The translations under genes and the position numbers were made by a program. This document shows, piece after piece, positions 26,804 to 39,250 of a stretch of DNA of 64,000 nucleotides (its first letter is position 1; every line of letters begins with the position of its first letter). The stretch covers positions 263,676 to 327,675 of the forward strand of contig CAMPET010000002.1 in assembly GCA_946803715.1 (NCBI GenBank), written 5' to 3'. Origin of the DNA: Beroe ovata. Lineage: Eukaryota > Ctenophora > Nuda > Beroida > Beroidae. Below the pieces are notes generated by a model. It was not told where the DNA came from. It saw only the letters and a list, made by a program, of their open reading frames with translations, and searched no databases.

Positions 26804-29105
26804 TTAATCGTCCGTGACGTTGATAGACTCACAGCTATGAGAAACGGAACCCCCATCCTCATCTCCACCCTTGTGTTGATCTTTGGTCTCCATCACGGGA
26901 ATACTGACGGTCTTAGCAACATGCACGGTTGTTGGGTTGCTATTGGCAACAATAACCCGTCTCCTCACTGGAGTCTGGAGAATGTGAGGTGAGGCGTGGG
27001 CTGACTGCTCTCTGCTCAGGTAGAGCTTATCCCTGGAGTTGACAGGTGTCAGGTCAGGGTCGTGGTTGTGGTGGTCGTTGTTAGTTGGTGTGCGGTCCAC
27101 TGTGTGAAGGTAGAATGCAGGGTGTAGCTGCTGATAATCAGGATAGTGGCGACCCCCACTCGAACACTCCCCACCTATCTCCCTATCGTGGCGTGGTGGA
27201 ATGTACCCCTGGGAGTACCACGATTGGGGCGTGGTCGGGTGTGTGCCTCGGACAGGCGTGTTTCTGGTCGATGTGACGTCACACACTCCCCCGCCTCCAC
27301 CAGAGCTATCTGTCTGAAGCACATTCTCCGAGACAGTGCTGTCATTCGGGTCTGTCAAGCCGTGTTTCCCTGTCCTACCTGCCTCAACTGAACTCCTGAA
27401 ATCCCCTGTTGAGAGAATTAGTCCGTTTACATCGAGGCCTCGTATTATCGACTCTATTATCACCATGAGATCTAAATATGTTGCCAGTAGGTGGTCATCT
27501 CACATTGAGAGTACCTCAATACTTTCCTGTGCCACTAACTCAGCAATAATCTCACTTAATCATACCAATCTCCCAATGAAGTTTACAAACCTGGAATTGA
27601 TCTCTTCATCTTGGAAGTCATGACAGTTTCCTCCTTGATTGGAGTATTATCCACAGTGGAGCTCACGATGTGACTCATCAGTTTCTCCTTGAGCTCCTTC
27701 CGGTCCCTGAGAATGCAGTACATTGTTATACTGATCATGTGGTGATACTAATAGGGGTCTAGACTAGGGTGTTTTCACCCTATGGTGGTGATTTTGGGAG
27801 TTTATACCTGGTCAAGAAATGGCGGTATGATTACTTATGGTCATGAAATGGCGATATGATAACCTAATCATTGATTACGTAGGGAACGTCACTTGGTAAC
27901 TATAGATAAGTGATGTCAGTTTTAACAGTGACAGCATTATACTGAGTAGGTATCAGCTTATAACCATGCATCCTACTTGATCATGTTCAGATACGTGTAG
28001 CTGATTTATCGATTCCAGTATATGAAATTATTGACATTCTTAATTGCTTGCTGTCAATTTGATAAACGCTTTATATTTCATAAGGGCCCATTGTTACTTC
28101 AGCCACTAGCCTCCGTCTAGAGGAATATAAAGCCCCCTCAGGGCCCTCCTCCGTTCTCACCTCATCGCGTGTTTCGCCTCCAATTCAAAATCATCGTGGT
28201 AAATATTATACGGTGGCGGGTAAATATCGAATGCGGTAAAATGGATTTAAAAATGATACCTTGTCACATGTGCCGTGCCAGAGTCAGTGCTGGGTTGAGA
28301 GGCTGCAGGTATGGAGGGGAAGATGACATTGTTGGTGTTGAAATCAGACTGGTCAAACATTGAACTGTTGATCCTCTGCTTCAACGATCCTCTTGATTGA
28401 GCGCTCGGCATGGACTCTGTGTCGACTCTGAACAGGACCTTATCCAGAACCTCCAAGCGACTAACTCTGAAATAACATCTCTGTTGGTCGTCACTTGTGA
28501 CTGTAGAACTATGGGATAATCCTCGATCTATCTGGTCGCTCACCTCTGGTGTAGTTTAGTCGGAGTACATACTGCCCAGCCCTTTTCTGGTATTAGAAAT
28601 GGTAGTCGAGACGGTACTTCCTTTACCAACTGAATATATGGAGGGATGAGTAATCATCTGCCGGTATGGTTGAGACAGGTCTGAAATTATAGCACACGGG
28701 TATTAACGATGTCTGACCTGTATGAAGCCAGTTTTTAAGAGGAAATGTACTCGGTACAGGTCAGATTCTATCTTATCCAGCCTCACTACCGTTCCCTCTT
28801 CATAACCCACTTTCTCAGTGTCATCTCTACTGATTGTGCCTCTCGGTCTCTGAAGTTTGTCCAAAGTTATAGCCTCTGCTTGGAGCAGGTTGAGTAATAA
28901 TTCAAACTTGGGCGGCAATGTCAATGCATGAAAAATGGAAATTGAGCGAGTCTCACCTCTTTTGAGCAATTGGCAGGATCAATATCGAAGAAACCTTTGA
29001 CAGCCCCTTGACAGTCACTAATCAAACACTTTTCCAACACATCCAGCATGATATGCACACACAAAGCAAGCTCAAGCTTATCACAAAACCTCACAATATC
29101 AAAAT
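26804..29105 (-). CDS. Unrecognised multi-exon gene, 5' end uncertain
   Basis: Five minus-strand exons fit by splice sites and phase: about 28962-29105 (FDIVRFCDKLELALCVHIML...DPANCSKE), 28718-28906 (VVRLDKIESDLYRVHFLLKT), 28260-28543 (RVSRLEVLDKVLFRVDTESM), 27591-27706 (DRKELKEKLMSHIVSSTVDN) and the terminal exon 26804-27405. The N-terminal half looks globular, helical and leucine-rich. The last 200 residues are low-complexity, rich in Ser, Thr, Pro, His, Asp and Gly, and likely disordered, with basic patches such as TPVRRRVIVA. No signal peptide, membrane segment or catalytic motif is visible. I do not recognise the family. The start exon is not identified; the acceptor choices at 28906 and 28543 are the least certain joins. 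Confidence 0.6.
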
Positions 29106-31038
29106 GCACTGGGCTGTAGTATGGTGTACACCGAGAAATACAAGTATACACCTTTACTAGTCGAACTAATTAATGAAAAGCTGCAACAAACGTTAGAATG
29201 ATGCAATCTGGAGACACCATATTTTACTGAAGTTAACTTCTAAACTAGGTGTGATATGACACCCATTCAACCTGGTGCGACTGATTAATGACATACTGAC
29301 AAGGTGCAGTTCCAGCTAAGATGCAAGTAACGAGTTGATTGATTAGGTTTCTCATCAATCATGGTCTTATTTCAGCCAATCATGATTGTTATGTGTATCC
29401 GTGAAGGCTGATTGGTTTCCAATCAAAGATGCAACGAAATAGGTACTCAGTTAAACAATGTAATACTTATCACATTGTAGCCATGAATGAAGTACACCGC
29501 AGTTATACACACCAATCCGCCAGAGGTACCGACCGTCGCGTCCACATGTGACATTGACATTCTGGCATTTCATGACATCTTGTTCAACTTCATGATGTCA
29601 TGAATATAATAAGACGAGATGTCTGAGTCCTGTTTCGGGCTTCCGTGCTTCGACTTTTCATAGTTGATTAGATCGAAGCTAAGAGTAGCTCTGACTGTCA
29701 GAATATCAACATGAGCACGTGAGTCGTAAACTCCAAGTCCAAGTGTGCAGTGTTCCCGCGCTGCACGTGACCCAACTACTCCGCTGTGCGGCTCCGTTTT
29801 ACGATCTCGACCTCCCAGATCACACACGCTCTCAGAGTAAAATTGAAAATGAAAATGAAATAAGGGGCGCGCAACGTGTGCACAGTGTGCAGGCTGACTT
29901 TGAAATGGATCATATTTATTATGATTGAGAATCAAGCCTTTGCCTTGGTAATGGTATTCCGATTCGATAACTCTTAATTTGCAATGTTTTGCCTTGCAAC
30001 TGTTGCAAGGTTTTGCCTTTGGTTACCCTTTCAGCTCCGGTCTCCACTCTCCGGCTCCCACCGAGCCGTGTGCACACGTCGACGTTGCGTGCGCGTGCCC
30101 CTATTCTACTCAGTGAACTGAAAGTGAAAAGTCGCAGCGTGGCAGATTGGGTCACGCAACGTTAGCCTATGCGATTTTTTTCAGATTTTTTCGGCAGAAA
30201 GCTAGTTTGATTTGTTTTTGGGAGAAACGATGAATGGTGAAAAAATTATTGAAATTGACCCATGGGAAGATCGGTCGCCGATGGCCTCAAAAACAGCACA
30301 CGTGACGCAAACGTGGTGCACACGTGACACACACGCGCCAGCATATAACGCACTGATGTGTATTCTTTCCGTTCCCGGTGCAGTCCTCCTCCTACTTGTT
30401 GATAATTGATAGATTAGATTTTCCGGGTGTATCTCTGTATTAGCCAAGTCTATGAATGTTAATGTTATTGTTCCCTTAATGTTAAGGGAACATTACACTG
30501 GTACACAGTACACGGGAAATGGAAATAGCTACATGAATTTCAGCAGTGAACTGATTATGATTATGTCCTTTCATTGCACGATTAATGGAAAATCACACAG
30601 AAACAAACATAGACACAGACACTCACAGACACAAGCATATTGTACACACAACAGCACCCACACCCACAGACACACACAGACAGACACACACACAGGCACA
30701 GACACAAACATANTCAAGAAAACAAGATTCATTATGATTATGAATGTGAGCAACATATTATTCAGTTTCACCATAGGCGTAGCCATAATTATATTCTTTC
30801 TCAAATTAATCATAGATCAGATTTCGAAAAATGGAATCCGAATATTAAATTCTATTAATATTTGTTAATTACGAGATATGAAAGTCTCCATTTGATTCCA
30901 AAAGCCACGTAAAGAATTGTTAAAACATTTACATTAATTTCAAAGCTAGGAAGACAATTACCACCAATTTACAACGACAAAAGTGACTTGATAAATACAT
31001 AATTGAGTTCTATAAGTTGTGTCTTGTGAGACTGAGAC
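29106..31038. other. Intergenic region with CpG-rich patch and CA repeat
   Basis: About 29700-30330 is CpG-rich with several CACGTG/CACGTGAC motifs and could hold the promoter of the minus-strand gene to its left; that is inference. A short palindrome (TGTTCCCTTAA, two bases, then its complement) lies at 30469-30492. A degenerate CA repeat spans 30600-30712 and ends in a single N at 30713. Open frames here (29570-29935 minus, 29919-30155 minus) have no recognisable domain. Confidence 0.55.
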
Positions 31039-33094
31039 TTATTTGCCGATGGTCTCCTGCTTGGTCTCCAAATCATTCTCTTGCACTAGAACAGAAATAG
31101 GGACGAAGGGGTGGGCACTGTGGGCCAGATAGGTGGATGCGTATGCAAATCCGTTATCTTTCTCTGCTCTGCTAGCTTGCAAACCGACCCAAACGTAGCA
31201 ATGTGCGCCTGAACGATTACAATTTAACATGATCAGTGAAAATGAGCGGTAATACGGTGATTGGATCGCACTGAAAACAAGAACTAAGGTCATAGAACTG
31301 ATGAAGCGGTTTTCAACGAATGTTGTTTAATAATCACGTAGTACCTGTATCAATGATGTACACATCACCCTGGTCAAGAACCAAGCCCTCTAGAGCGGCT
31401 CCCTTACCAACTTCCTTGAAGTCGAATGTCTTGTCGCTCTTCTCTGTCAGTCTCAGAATGGTCCTATCCTCAGGTCTAGCATCGTACTTCTGCAATGAGA
31501 CAGTGGAATGCGATAGCTATCTGATATCAGTATAGCTATCCACAGTGGCGAGTGCAATGGAAGGGCGTATAGGACTTGCTCAGTGCAGCAATACTACCAT
31601 CCAAGTGTCAAACTTGGCACTGACCCAACACGTACCACATTCTCCTCTTTAGGAGGTCCACCGTCCCTGAGTCCCCTCATTATGAGCCGGGTACCGTCCA
31701 CTTCCTCGTCCGATACCTCCACTTGGCACTTGGGACGGTCCCGTCTCAGCTTGGCACAGAACTGCATGCCCTTCAGCTGCTCGTCCTTGTTCGCGTTGCG
31801 ACCGTTAAACTGGAGAATCTTCAGCCCGGCGTCCAGAACAAACACGTCATCAGAGTTGATACGTTCCTTCCACATACCAACTTCCTTAACCTGTGGCGTG
31901 TTTGTATGATTAGCAGGAAATAGGAATTCGGAGTATCTGATGCTGGTAAAATATGTCGTTCACTCCTATAATTAAAGTCACTGCATCAAGATAAAAGTCA
32001 CTAAAATAACTACAGTTCTCCGTCAGGGAAGTCTTAATTAATCACACTCACTACATGACGGTCACTGACAAAACTACTCACCACAACGCCCTTCTTTCCA
32101 CCAACCAGCTGGAGCAGTCTAGGCTCGTAGCACTCAGGGGGAACATGTCTGAACCCAGTATCAGCACCTCCCTCCATTATGGTTATCTCAGAGAAGTAGG
32201 ACTGGAAGAGGTCAGACTCGAATCCCTGGACCTCCCTGTGATATGCGAGTGTAGTGAGGGAGGGGGTGAGTGGGCTTTAGGGGGAGAGAGAAGGGGGATA
32301 TAGGCTGATAGGAGGTGAGAATAATACTCAGTATCCGGGTTAATTGATCATGATGTGTTGTAATAAGGGTGTACCTGTGCTGAACTGGCTTGTCGTCTAG
32401 ATAGGTGTCGAGCTCGACCGTCTTGTAGGCGGCTGTTCCATACTCGTCTTGAGTAGAGTGCTTGCCTGACACAATGGTACAATGAGGGGGGGGGCAGAGC
32501 ATGGTATCTATCCGATCTCACAATATAATGTTGACAGTTCACACCCATCTCATAACATAATCCATACCCACCTCCCTGATACCCACTTATCCAATACCCA
32601 CCTCCCTATTGCCCACCTCCACTTGATTTAATACAATACCAGTACTCTGTAGTGGCTATAACCCACCTATCCCTAGTCTCTAGTGGCTGTAACCCGCCTA
32701 TCCCTAGTCTCTAGTGGCTATAACCCGCCTATCCCTAGTCTCTAGTGGCTATAAGCCACCTATCCCTAGTCTCTAGTGGCTATAACCCACCTATCCAGAA
32801 GTGTAGATCATATTTGTACTCGTCTTCCTCTTTCCATGTGTTGAGGATGATATAGCTGTCACCACTGAAGAAGTTACCATATTCATCCTCTGGCCAGTCA
32901 GTCACCACGAACTTCACGATGCGCCACACCTTCAGGCCCTCTTTGGGCGTGTCAGTGCACTTCCATGCGGGTTCCATGGAGGCTGCCTCCTTCTTGACAG
33001 CTCTATCAGTGTCCGAACCCACCAGGGCCATGTTGGAGTCCTTCCAGTCGTACTCCTTGCCCTTCACCATCCCTGACTTCTTCTCCTCACCCAT
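31039..33094 (-). CDS. Severin/gelsolin-like actin filament severing and capping protein
   Basis: Six coding exons: 32791-33094, 32375-32465, 32082-32235, 31636-31890, 31345-31489 and 31039-31208. They sum to 1,119 nt, or 372 residues, the size of three-domain severin/CapG proteins (gelsolin and villin have six domains). Family hallmarks are the first-domain core DLHFWIGKHSTQDEYGTAAY, TVELDTYLDDKPVQHREVQG and FESDLFQSYF, then DDVFVLDAGLKILQFNGRNA in domain 2 and DVYIIDTGAHCYVWVGLQAS in domain 3. Such proteins bind actin in a calcium- and phosphoinositide-dependent way and sever or cap filaments in the cytosol. There is no signal peptide. The start MGEEKKSGM lies just after an acceptor (TTATCAG at about 33098), so the first intron is probably in the 5' UTR. 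Intron 1 starts with a minisatellite (see repeat). Confidence 0.93.
32641..32800. repeat. 31-bp minisatellite reiterating the severin-like exon 1 donor
   Basis: Five tandem copies of a 31-bp unit. On the minus strand the unit reads GGATAGGTGGGTTATAGCC followed by ACTAGAGACTAG. The first copy spans the exon 1/intron 1 junction (donor GATAG|GTGGGT, exon end at 32791), so the following copies repeat a donor-like sequence. Two keep GATAG-GT and two have GATAG-GC. Confidence 0.85.
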
Positions 33095-33819
33095 AGTCTG
33101 ATAACGATAGTGTATTATGAGTATCAAACCTCAACATTTCAACAATGCATAGTGTGTCTTTAACGTGTGGATTACTAAGTGTAGGAATATGAATGTCACA
33201 GTGCGAACAACTGCAGACGTGCAATGTAAAACCGGAAATGTTCAAATCGAGAAACTAGCTTGCATAAATTATGCAGGATTTTTGTCGGGCAGTTGAAATG
33301 AAGTCAAGCCTGAGTAACTACTAAAGCGGCGATTGTGATTTTAATGACACATTATGGCATAAATCGTACTAATGATATAGTGGAATGGTGGCTACTGTTC
33401 AACTTCATACTGATCACAGTTTTCTAGAGAAACAAAACACGGCCAAACCTTGTAGTACGATTGTCAATGCAAGAAAGTGAGCTGCAAATTTCTGCACACA
33501 CGCACAACAACAACTAACCCTTGATAATCACTATAGCAGCCGCTCTAACACATTCCTAGTTGTCAGCAAGTCCCTCACTAGAAAGTAACTGTCATCACTT
33601 AGCTAAATTCAACATGTTCTCTCGCTATATCACCGCCTCTGTTCAGGTGTGTTGTGAAATGATATGCCCTTATTTGGGCATAATGTCTGAGGATAATAGT
33701 TAACAGGTCATTATGGTGTGATTGTGGCGGACAAGCAGTCAGAAATCGTGTGTATGAATGACGTGTTTGTGTGTATGAGTGACGTGGCGTGTGTTAACGT
33801 GTGTCGATAAATAACGTGG

Positions 33820-33850
<31 letters not shown>

Positions 33851-34674
33851 TTGTGTGTGTGCGTGTGTGTGTGTGTCTCCAGTGCATCTCCAATACGTGA
33901 TATGCGGTCAATCATCATTCATAGAATATTTTCACAGGTCTGACGAGATGCATGTGATAAGGAATGGATAAGGAGGAATGCACGTGCAAAGAGACAAATC
34001 AGGAGGAATGCACGCGCCAGAAAGACAATAAGGTGACCTCATTGGAAAGCAGGAAGTTAATAACTCGCTCGTGATAGTAAAGGACACCCTGGTGACATAA
34101 ATCGCAGGAACTACTATAATATTTGGTTATTTAGGTAGGAAAATGAGGGCGTTTAGTCATACTTATCGGAATACACTTGTTATAATAATTCTATTGATGA
34201 CAGGAATGTGATATAGGGAATTGTTGATATATGACTCACGGATTCGATGTATAACGACTCATTATGAATGCATGAGAAGTTACTTGTCTGTTGAGACGGG
34301 TGTGTATAGGTGTCTTCACATGGTTACTAGGGAACCAGTCCCTAGGTAGCCAGTCTTCATACATTCTACTGTCCTATAACATGATAAGAGGGGGAGATTG
34401 TTACACAAGGAGTGACGAAATGTGATTCTTGCTGCGGTCTGAGGGGTTAGGTTTTGAATGTATTCAGTCATACAGCAGAATCTATTATACAAAAATCAAG
34501 CTTTGCTGAATAAATAGCCATTACAAATCACGGAAATGATATCACTCAATTAAAAACCCCATGTTCATGTATGATATGAATAATTTGATTTTTAGCTTCC
34601 AAAAATTCGTTTTATTGTCTCATGTGCTGTTTAAAAAGTTTTCCTCAATGTTGCTGGGCAACTCTCAATGTTGC
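33095..34674. other. Intergenic, no supported gene
   Basis: 5' flank of the severin-like gene and 3' flank of the Mpv17-family gene. Holds a GT-rich tract at about 33745-33875. No exon-like segment was recognised. Confidence 0.6.
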
Positions 34675-34677
34675 TTA

Positions 34678-35638
34678 GTTACGTCCTGTGTTGCTGTGGG
34701 ACCTGATGTTTGCAGCATGTGTCATGTAGCACGTCCACAACACACCCACAGTGTTGCTCAGCAGTACCCGATGTTGTAGTGGTATGAGAGTGAGGAGTAG
34801 GAAGTGGGTCGGTATCCACACCTTGTACCCCGTGAGAACTATCGTCGGAACATCGTTCCTGAGGCCATTACCATGTGTTTTCGGGGGCAAACTTTAGCCC
34901 TTCCAAATTTCATCAGACCAATGACCATGAATACAATATCATTAACTATCATTGATGTAAAATTGAACGATGGAATACTTTTAGGAATATAATTTCGTGT
35001 GGAGTCCACGATGGGTATACCTGATCTGATGGGATATGTTCTCCATATCTTTTCGCTGGAGTAGACTGTTCAGAACGACAAATCCACCTGATGTGAAGGG
35101 ACTGAAAACACTGAACAATCCGATCTTCTTTATAGCGTTCAGGGGTGCTTGAGATGGCCCAAAACACTGACAGAAAAACTATAGTTGGTAACTAGTTGTA
35201 CCCTTATTTCAAACATAAGGCCGCGTATTAGCAATTGTTAAGCACAGAATATGGGTGCATGTGCTGGTGCAATAATTGCACAGTGTAGAAGGGGCGTATA
35301 TGTGCATGGGATATGAGAAACACGTGTACCTTATCCACAAGATTGTATAGGAAAGTGACGAGGGGTGCAATGTAGCCTGCCCCCACAGTCACTGATCTCA
35401 CAGTACGCTCTATACTGTGCTCAGTCTTCCTTCCTTCCACTACCTAATGAATATTCGGGGTGCAATGATTATAGTACCGACAGCGTAATGAACCCATCAG
35501 GAATGAGTCATTTAAATTCAATAATTGTACCTGTTGCGATAGCATGTCACCGAGGAAGAAAACACTCCCAGTAGTCAACATGTTAGTGAGAAATGGGTGC
35601 CTTTTCAAGATGGTAGAGTACCAACGCATGGCACTCAT
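34678..35638 (-). CDS. Mpv17/PMP22-family membrane protein, copy A
   Basis: Four exons: 35531-35638, 35330-35443, 35021-35166 and 34678-34858, giving 549 nt or 182 residues, normal for the family. Hallmarks: N-terminus MSAMRWYSTILKRHPFLTNM then GDMLSQQ; second exon RTVRSVTVGAGYIAPLVTFL; last exon VWIPTHFLLLTLIPLQHRVL. That last stretch corresponds to the conserved W-P..Q..NF..VP...R segment of Mpv17/PXMP2, although the usual NF is missing here. Family members are small four-helix proteins of the inner mitochondrial or peroxisomal membrane, proposed to form channels. It lies 530 bp downstream of a second member on the same strand with the same four-exon plan, so the pair looks like an old tandem duplication. 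Which vertebrate paralogue it corresponds to is unclear. Confidence 0.85.
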
Positions 35639-36165
35639 CTTTTAGTCCACTAAACCACTCCAATTTATTCCACAAAGCTTCCACAGTGTTAGAATGATGA
35701 CGTCTGATATGAATAGAGATAAGGGGCGCTCCTCTTGAGAGTAAGTCTCTAGGTGATGATAAAATCCCTTTATTGGCAGGATAGTCACTGATAGTACAGT
35801 TAAAATCCCATGATAACAGATCTAATTCCTGTGTGCTAAATCCTGCTGTTAAAATCTCTGAGTAAGAGTGACGAGGACACAAGTTCACTGAACGCTGTTT
35901 AACAATCCGTTGTTACATCCTGTAATGTAATGAGCGGTTAGACTAATTGCTGGTATTTTCTGTTAAATAAAATATCAGATCTGCTGTACTGCTATCATAG
36001 ATGAACGCAGTTGAACGGAATAAATATGAAACGGTAGTAGGGTTATGTTCCAATATACATTCAAATAGTCACAGCATTTGTCAACTTTTAACAGCTTAAA
36101 TATCAAGTGAGTGCATATTTGAATGCTTTTTGTTGGGCGGTCCGTGAAAACGCTATATCTGAGAA

Positions 36166-37223
36166 TCAAACCGTAACACTAACAGATTTACCGAAGTGTT
36201 CCCCCGCTTCCTGCGAATTATCTCTGAAACTTGGCGAATTTGACTTGTACGCGAGATATGTGTTCCAGAAGAAGGCGACCATGTTGGAAAACATGAGACG
36301 ATGGTGGATGGTAATGATGGAGAAGTTGATAATCTGGCATGGGATCCAAATCGACCAGTTTGCGAGTACCATGCTTGGGTAGTCAGATCTGGTCGTGATA
36401 ATTGGATAATGGCCCGATAATTGGAGGTATTATTAAGCAAGCACTTCATTGTTATTATTGCTGTTACTGAGATAATTCCCATCCAGGTTGCACAAACCTG
36501 ATTTGCTGTTGGATTATCTCACTGGATTTTTGCTGTAGGAGATTGTTAGCCACTATAAAATAACACAGAAATGCTGGTGCAAAGACCAGCTGATCGAGGC
36601 ACAGTTTCTTTACCGCTGTAACTACAGTCATCTGACTGCCAACAATCTGAATCGGACACGTGGTTACGAGTTATGATAAAGTTGCAGAAACAGAAAAACC
36701 TGCGAGTGTGTACACATCCGTGTATAAGGCGAATGCAAAGAAAAAACACGCAGTTTTAACCGTGTCCACTGCGAATTGCGCGCCTTTTCTTTCTGTCCAT
36801 GTGTACACATAAGGTTGATGTCCTCATATTGAAAGATCAATTCATCATAATGTGTTCATAATTCCAGTGGAAAATTAACCTCTCCCCACGCACCTTATCC
36901 AAACACAGATACCAAGTTCTGATGGTGGGAGCCACTAGGAAGGCACCAATAAGTGTCATTCTAGCACTCCTTCTCCAATCATGTGCCTTCTTCTTTTCAA
37001 TCACCTGTACAGTTAATGTCCAATGTCTATACTCTTGCAAACAAGCACAGAGTTCCTGTCTATAATGAGTTCCGATCATTACAGGAATTTGGAATATGTT
37101 CTAAAAATAGCACGATACCTGTTGAGCGATGACATCCCCCGTGAATAGCATTGCAGCCGTGCTCGCCATTCCAGTGAGCCATGGCCGTGTACCGAGCTGT
37201 TTCAGGTACCATCTCAACAACAT
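36166..37223 (-). CDS. Mpv17/PMP22-family membrane protein, copy B
   Basis: Four exons: 37119-37223, 36894-37004, 36498-36646 and 36166-36388, 588 nt in total, 195 residues. It has the family motifs in full: MLLRWYLKQLGTRPWLTGM, FTGDVIAQQ, KKLCLDQLVFAPAFLCYF (the DQ-x-x-FAP signature), DYPSMVLANWSIWIPCQIIN and HHRLMFSNMVAFFWNTYLAY. Predicted location is the inner mitochondrial or peroxisomal membrane. Copy B is closer to the family consensus than copy A. The C-terminus carries a 25-residue polar extension after the YLAYKSN end typical of Mpv17. The two copies share exon count and nearly identical exon lengths for exons 1-3, supporting tandem duplication. Confidence 0.88.
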
Positions 37224-37568
37224 GTCACGTGACTGAGTGGTGCGCGCGTTACGCACGTGCTACTGACCAGCGCTCAGCATAGCCATTGGGGTGCTAAATA
37301 AGAAGTAATAATAAGTAAAGAATCACGTACCGCGTCACAAAGCCTCCGTTCTAGATAAATGAAACGAAGATTAGATTGACAGATTGAGAAGATCCATTCC
37401 ATGGATTGATTTTTGAACTGTTTGAAAATATTAAGTCAATAAAATGAATACCAGAAAATCAACGATAACTATTCAACGATATCAAATATCAAATTAAAAA
37501 CGTAATGAAGTGATGATACACAACTATACAACCTTTTCCAACTATTCCAACGTTGTAGCGTTAGGTTA

Positions 37569-39250
37569 TTATCGACCTACTTGACCTAAAGTGGTATCAG
37601 TTTTGGGGTCTGCTGTTTGGGACTGCGCAGCTACTATAGCCTCATTTATCTGAGTCTGAAGCAGACGCAGTTCCTCGATGTGCAATAGACGAAGTGCTTT
37701 GCCCGCTTCGTTAAGACTTGGGTCCCCAAGGTCAAATCCCATCTGTGAAATATTGAAATGATAATCCTTGAGTTGTATCGTAGAGAGAGACCATATTGAT
37801 CGCAGGGTAATATTAGAATTGAATAATACCTTCTGGCGTGAGGGATACGTGCGATAATGCCCGAACGCAGTGAGGGCGAGCACATATCACGAAAATAGCC
37901 AGAAGGTATTATGTGTTATAATATTCTCCCTGTGATATATAAAACAGACATATATTTCAAAGCATAAAATATATAGTCTGTCCCGGAAGGGAGAGCAGTC
38001 AAAACAACGAAGGTATTAGCTGCTATAATCTTGCACTGCGAACACCATTATCAGAAATAGAGAGCGTGCATTATTAGCGGATATAATGCCCGGAGAGTAT
38101 TATAATACCTCCTGTTGGGTGACTGTCATCTTGTCACCATCTCTCTTTATAGCACCAGCACCAAGACGTTTCTCGACCAGACACCGGCACGCTTTCAATA
38201 CCTAGAATCATTTGGGCTATTAGTAGGAGTACGATTCTCTTTTCACGTACGCAGTATTAGCATTTCCCGGTCGATGATTTTACAGATTATGGTTTATCGA
38301 TGGAAGCGCGATTCTCAATTGCTGCACTGATTTAGATGGAAAGAGTTGCTTGTATGTGATATGTTGTATGGGGTATTGCCATTGGGGCATACCGCATAAT
38401 GATGTTTTCGGTGTTGAACACTGGTGACATTGTTTCAGTCAAATTTTCCCACGGTCTCCTTGAAATCCACAAATAACCGTACGTGAACGGCAACTAATGG
38501 GATATTTGCGCGAAGATTCCACTAAAATTGCTTTCGCGCGCCACTCTTTGAGAAGACCGTTTAGAAGATGGGAAGAATGTGACACTAAATGAACGTCTAA
38601 TATACAAATGTGATTAGGATAGAAAGTGATGACGTGGTGTAATGACTAGGAAGTAGAATACCTGCAGGTAATCATGATGGGGAGGAATCCTCAGGAAATC
38701 GCGGATTTTGTTGACACCATTCTTAAACGCGATACTGTTCACATCCAATGGAGCACATTCCATTTCATCTGATCGCTTGCATGGCAAACTCTCGCTAGAA
38801 TTAAAGTGGTGAGTGTAGTACATGCGCGTATTAATATTATCGATATCACAATCCAACAAAAATTCCTCTCACTTTATCGTATCCTTCCTATCCGTATATT
38901 CCAGCCTCATCGCATAGCTCAGTAACCAGTCGATTGCTGCATTTTGATATTTCTCGAAACTGTAAGGACACCCTAATTCCTTGAAGTAAGAATTTACTGC
39001 ACTTCGCCACTCATCACTGTCAAATTTACCCCTCTGTTCTACTTTATAATACCTGCAATAGAGTAAAGTTACACTAAGGTTACATACTGTGAAATTCCGA
39101 CCCCCTTGACTATTCTGTGGGTATCAATCACCTGATTTTCTGATTTTCCAGCCATCGTATTATGTTCTTCACATCTTCGTTACTAGTTAGTGATATGTGA
39201 CCATGGCTGTGGTATTGTAGTGTACGCAATTTCCGTTGTATTGATAACAT
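37569..39250 (-). CDS. RTRAF: RTRAF (hCLE/CGI-99) RNA transcription, translation and transport factor
   Basis: Five exons: 39132-39250, 38873-39052, 38662-38794, 38109-38201 and 37569-37742, 699 nt or 232 residues (human about 244). The last exon is strongly conserved: MGFDLGDPSLNEAGKALRLL, HIEELRLLQTQINEAIVAAQ, ADPKTDTTLGQVGR. Earlier exons match NIIRWLENQKIR, AAIDWLLSYAMRLEY, PLDVNSIAFKNGVNKIRDFL and RCLVEKRLGAGAIKRDGDKM. RTRAF binds RNA and RNA polymerase II and is a subunit of the tRNA ligase complex with RTCB and DDX1, acting in nucleus and cytosol. All exon junctions are phase-consistent. Intron 4 (37743-38108) holds an inverted-repeat element. Confidence 0.95.
37823..37912. repeat. Inverted repeat in RTRAF intron 4
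   Basis: ATAATACCTTCTGGC at 37823-37837 is repeated in exact reverse complement at 37898-37912, with 60 bp between. More ATAATGCC/GTATTATAATACC fragments follow to about 38108, up to the exon. The look is of a small non-autonomous element (MITE-like) or a remnant. No transposase is present. Confidence 0.5.

Noticed and set aside
29570..29935. 121-codon minus-strand frame in CpG-rich DNA
   Set aside because: Low-complexity and no family match, and an overlapping frame on the other strand is also open, as expected in CpG-rich DNA.
30469..30492. 24-bp palindrome as a regulatory operator
   Set aside because: A short AT-rich palindrome next to a simple repeat with no gene adjacent; nothing supports a function.
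35583..35888. 101-codon minus-strand frame overlapping Mpv17-family exon 1
   Set aside because: It overlaps the first exon in another frame and has no recognisable content; the Mpv17 frame is clearly the real one.
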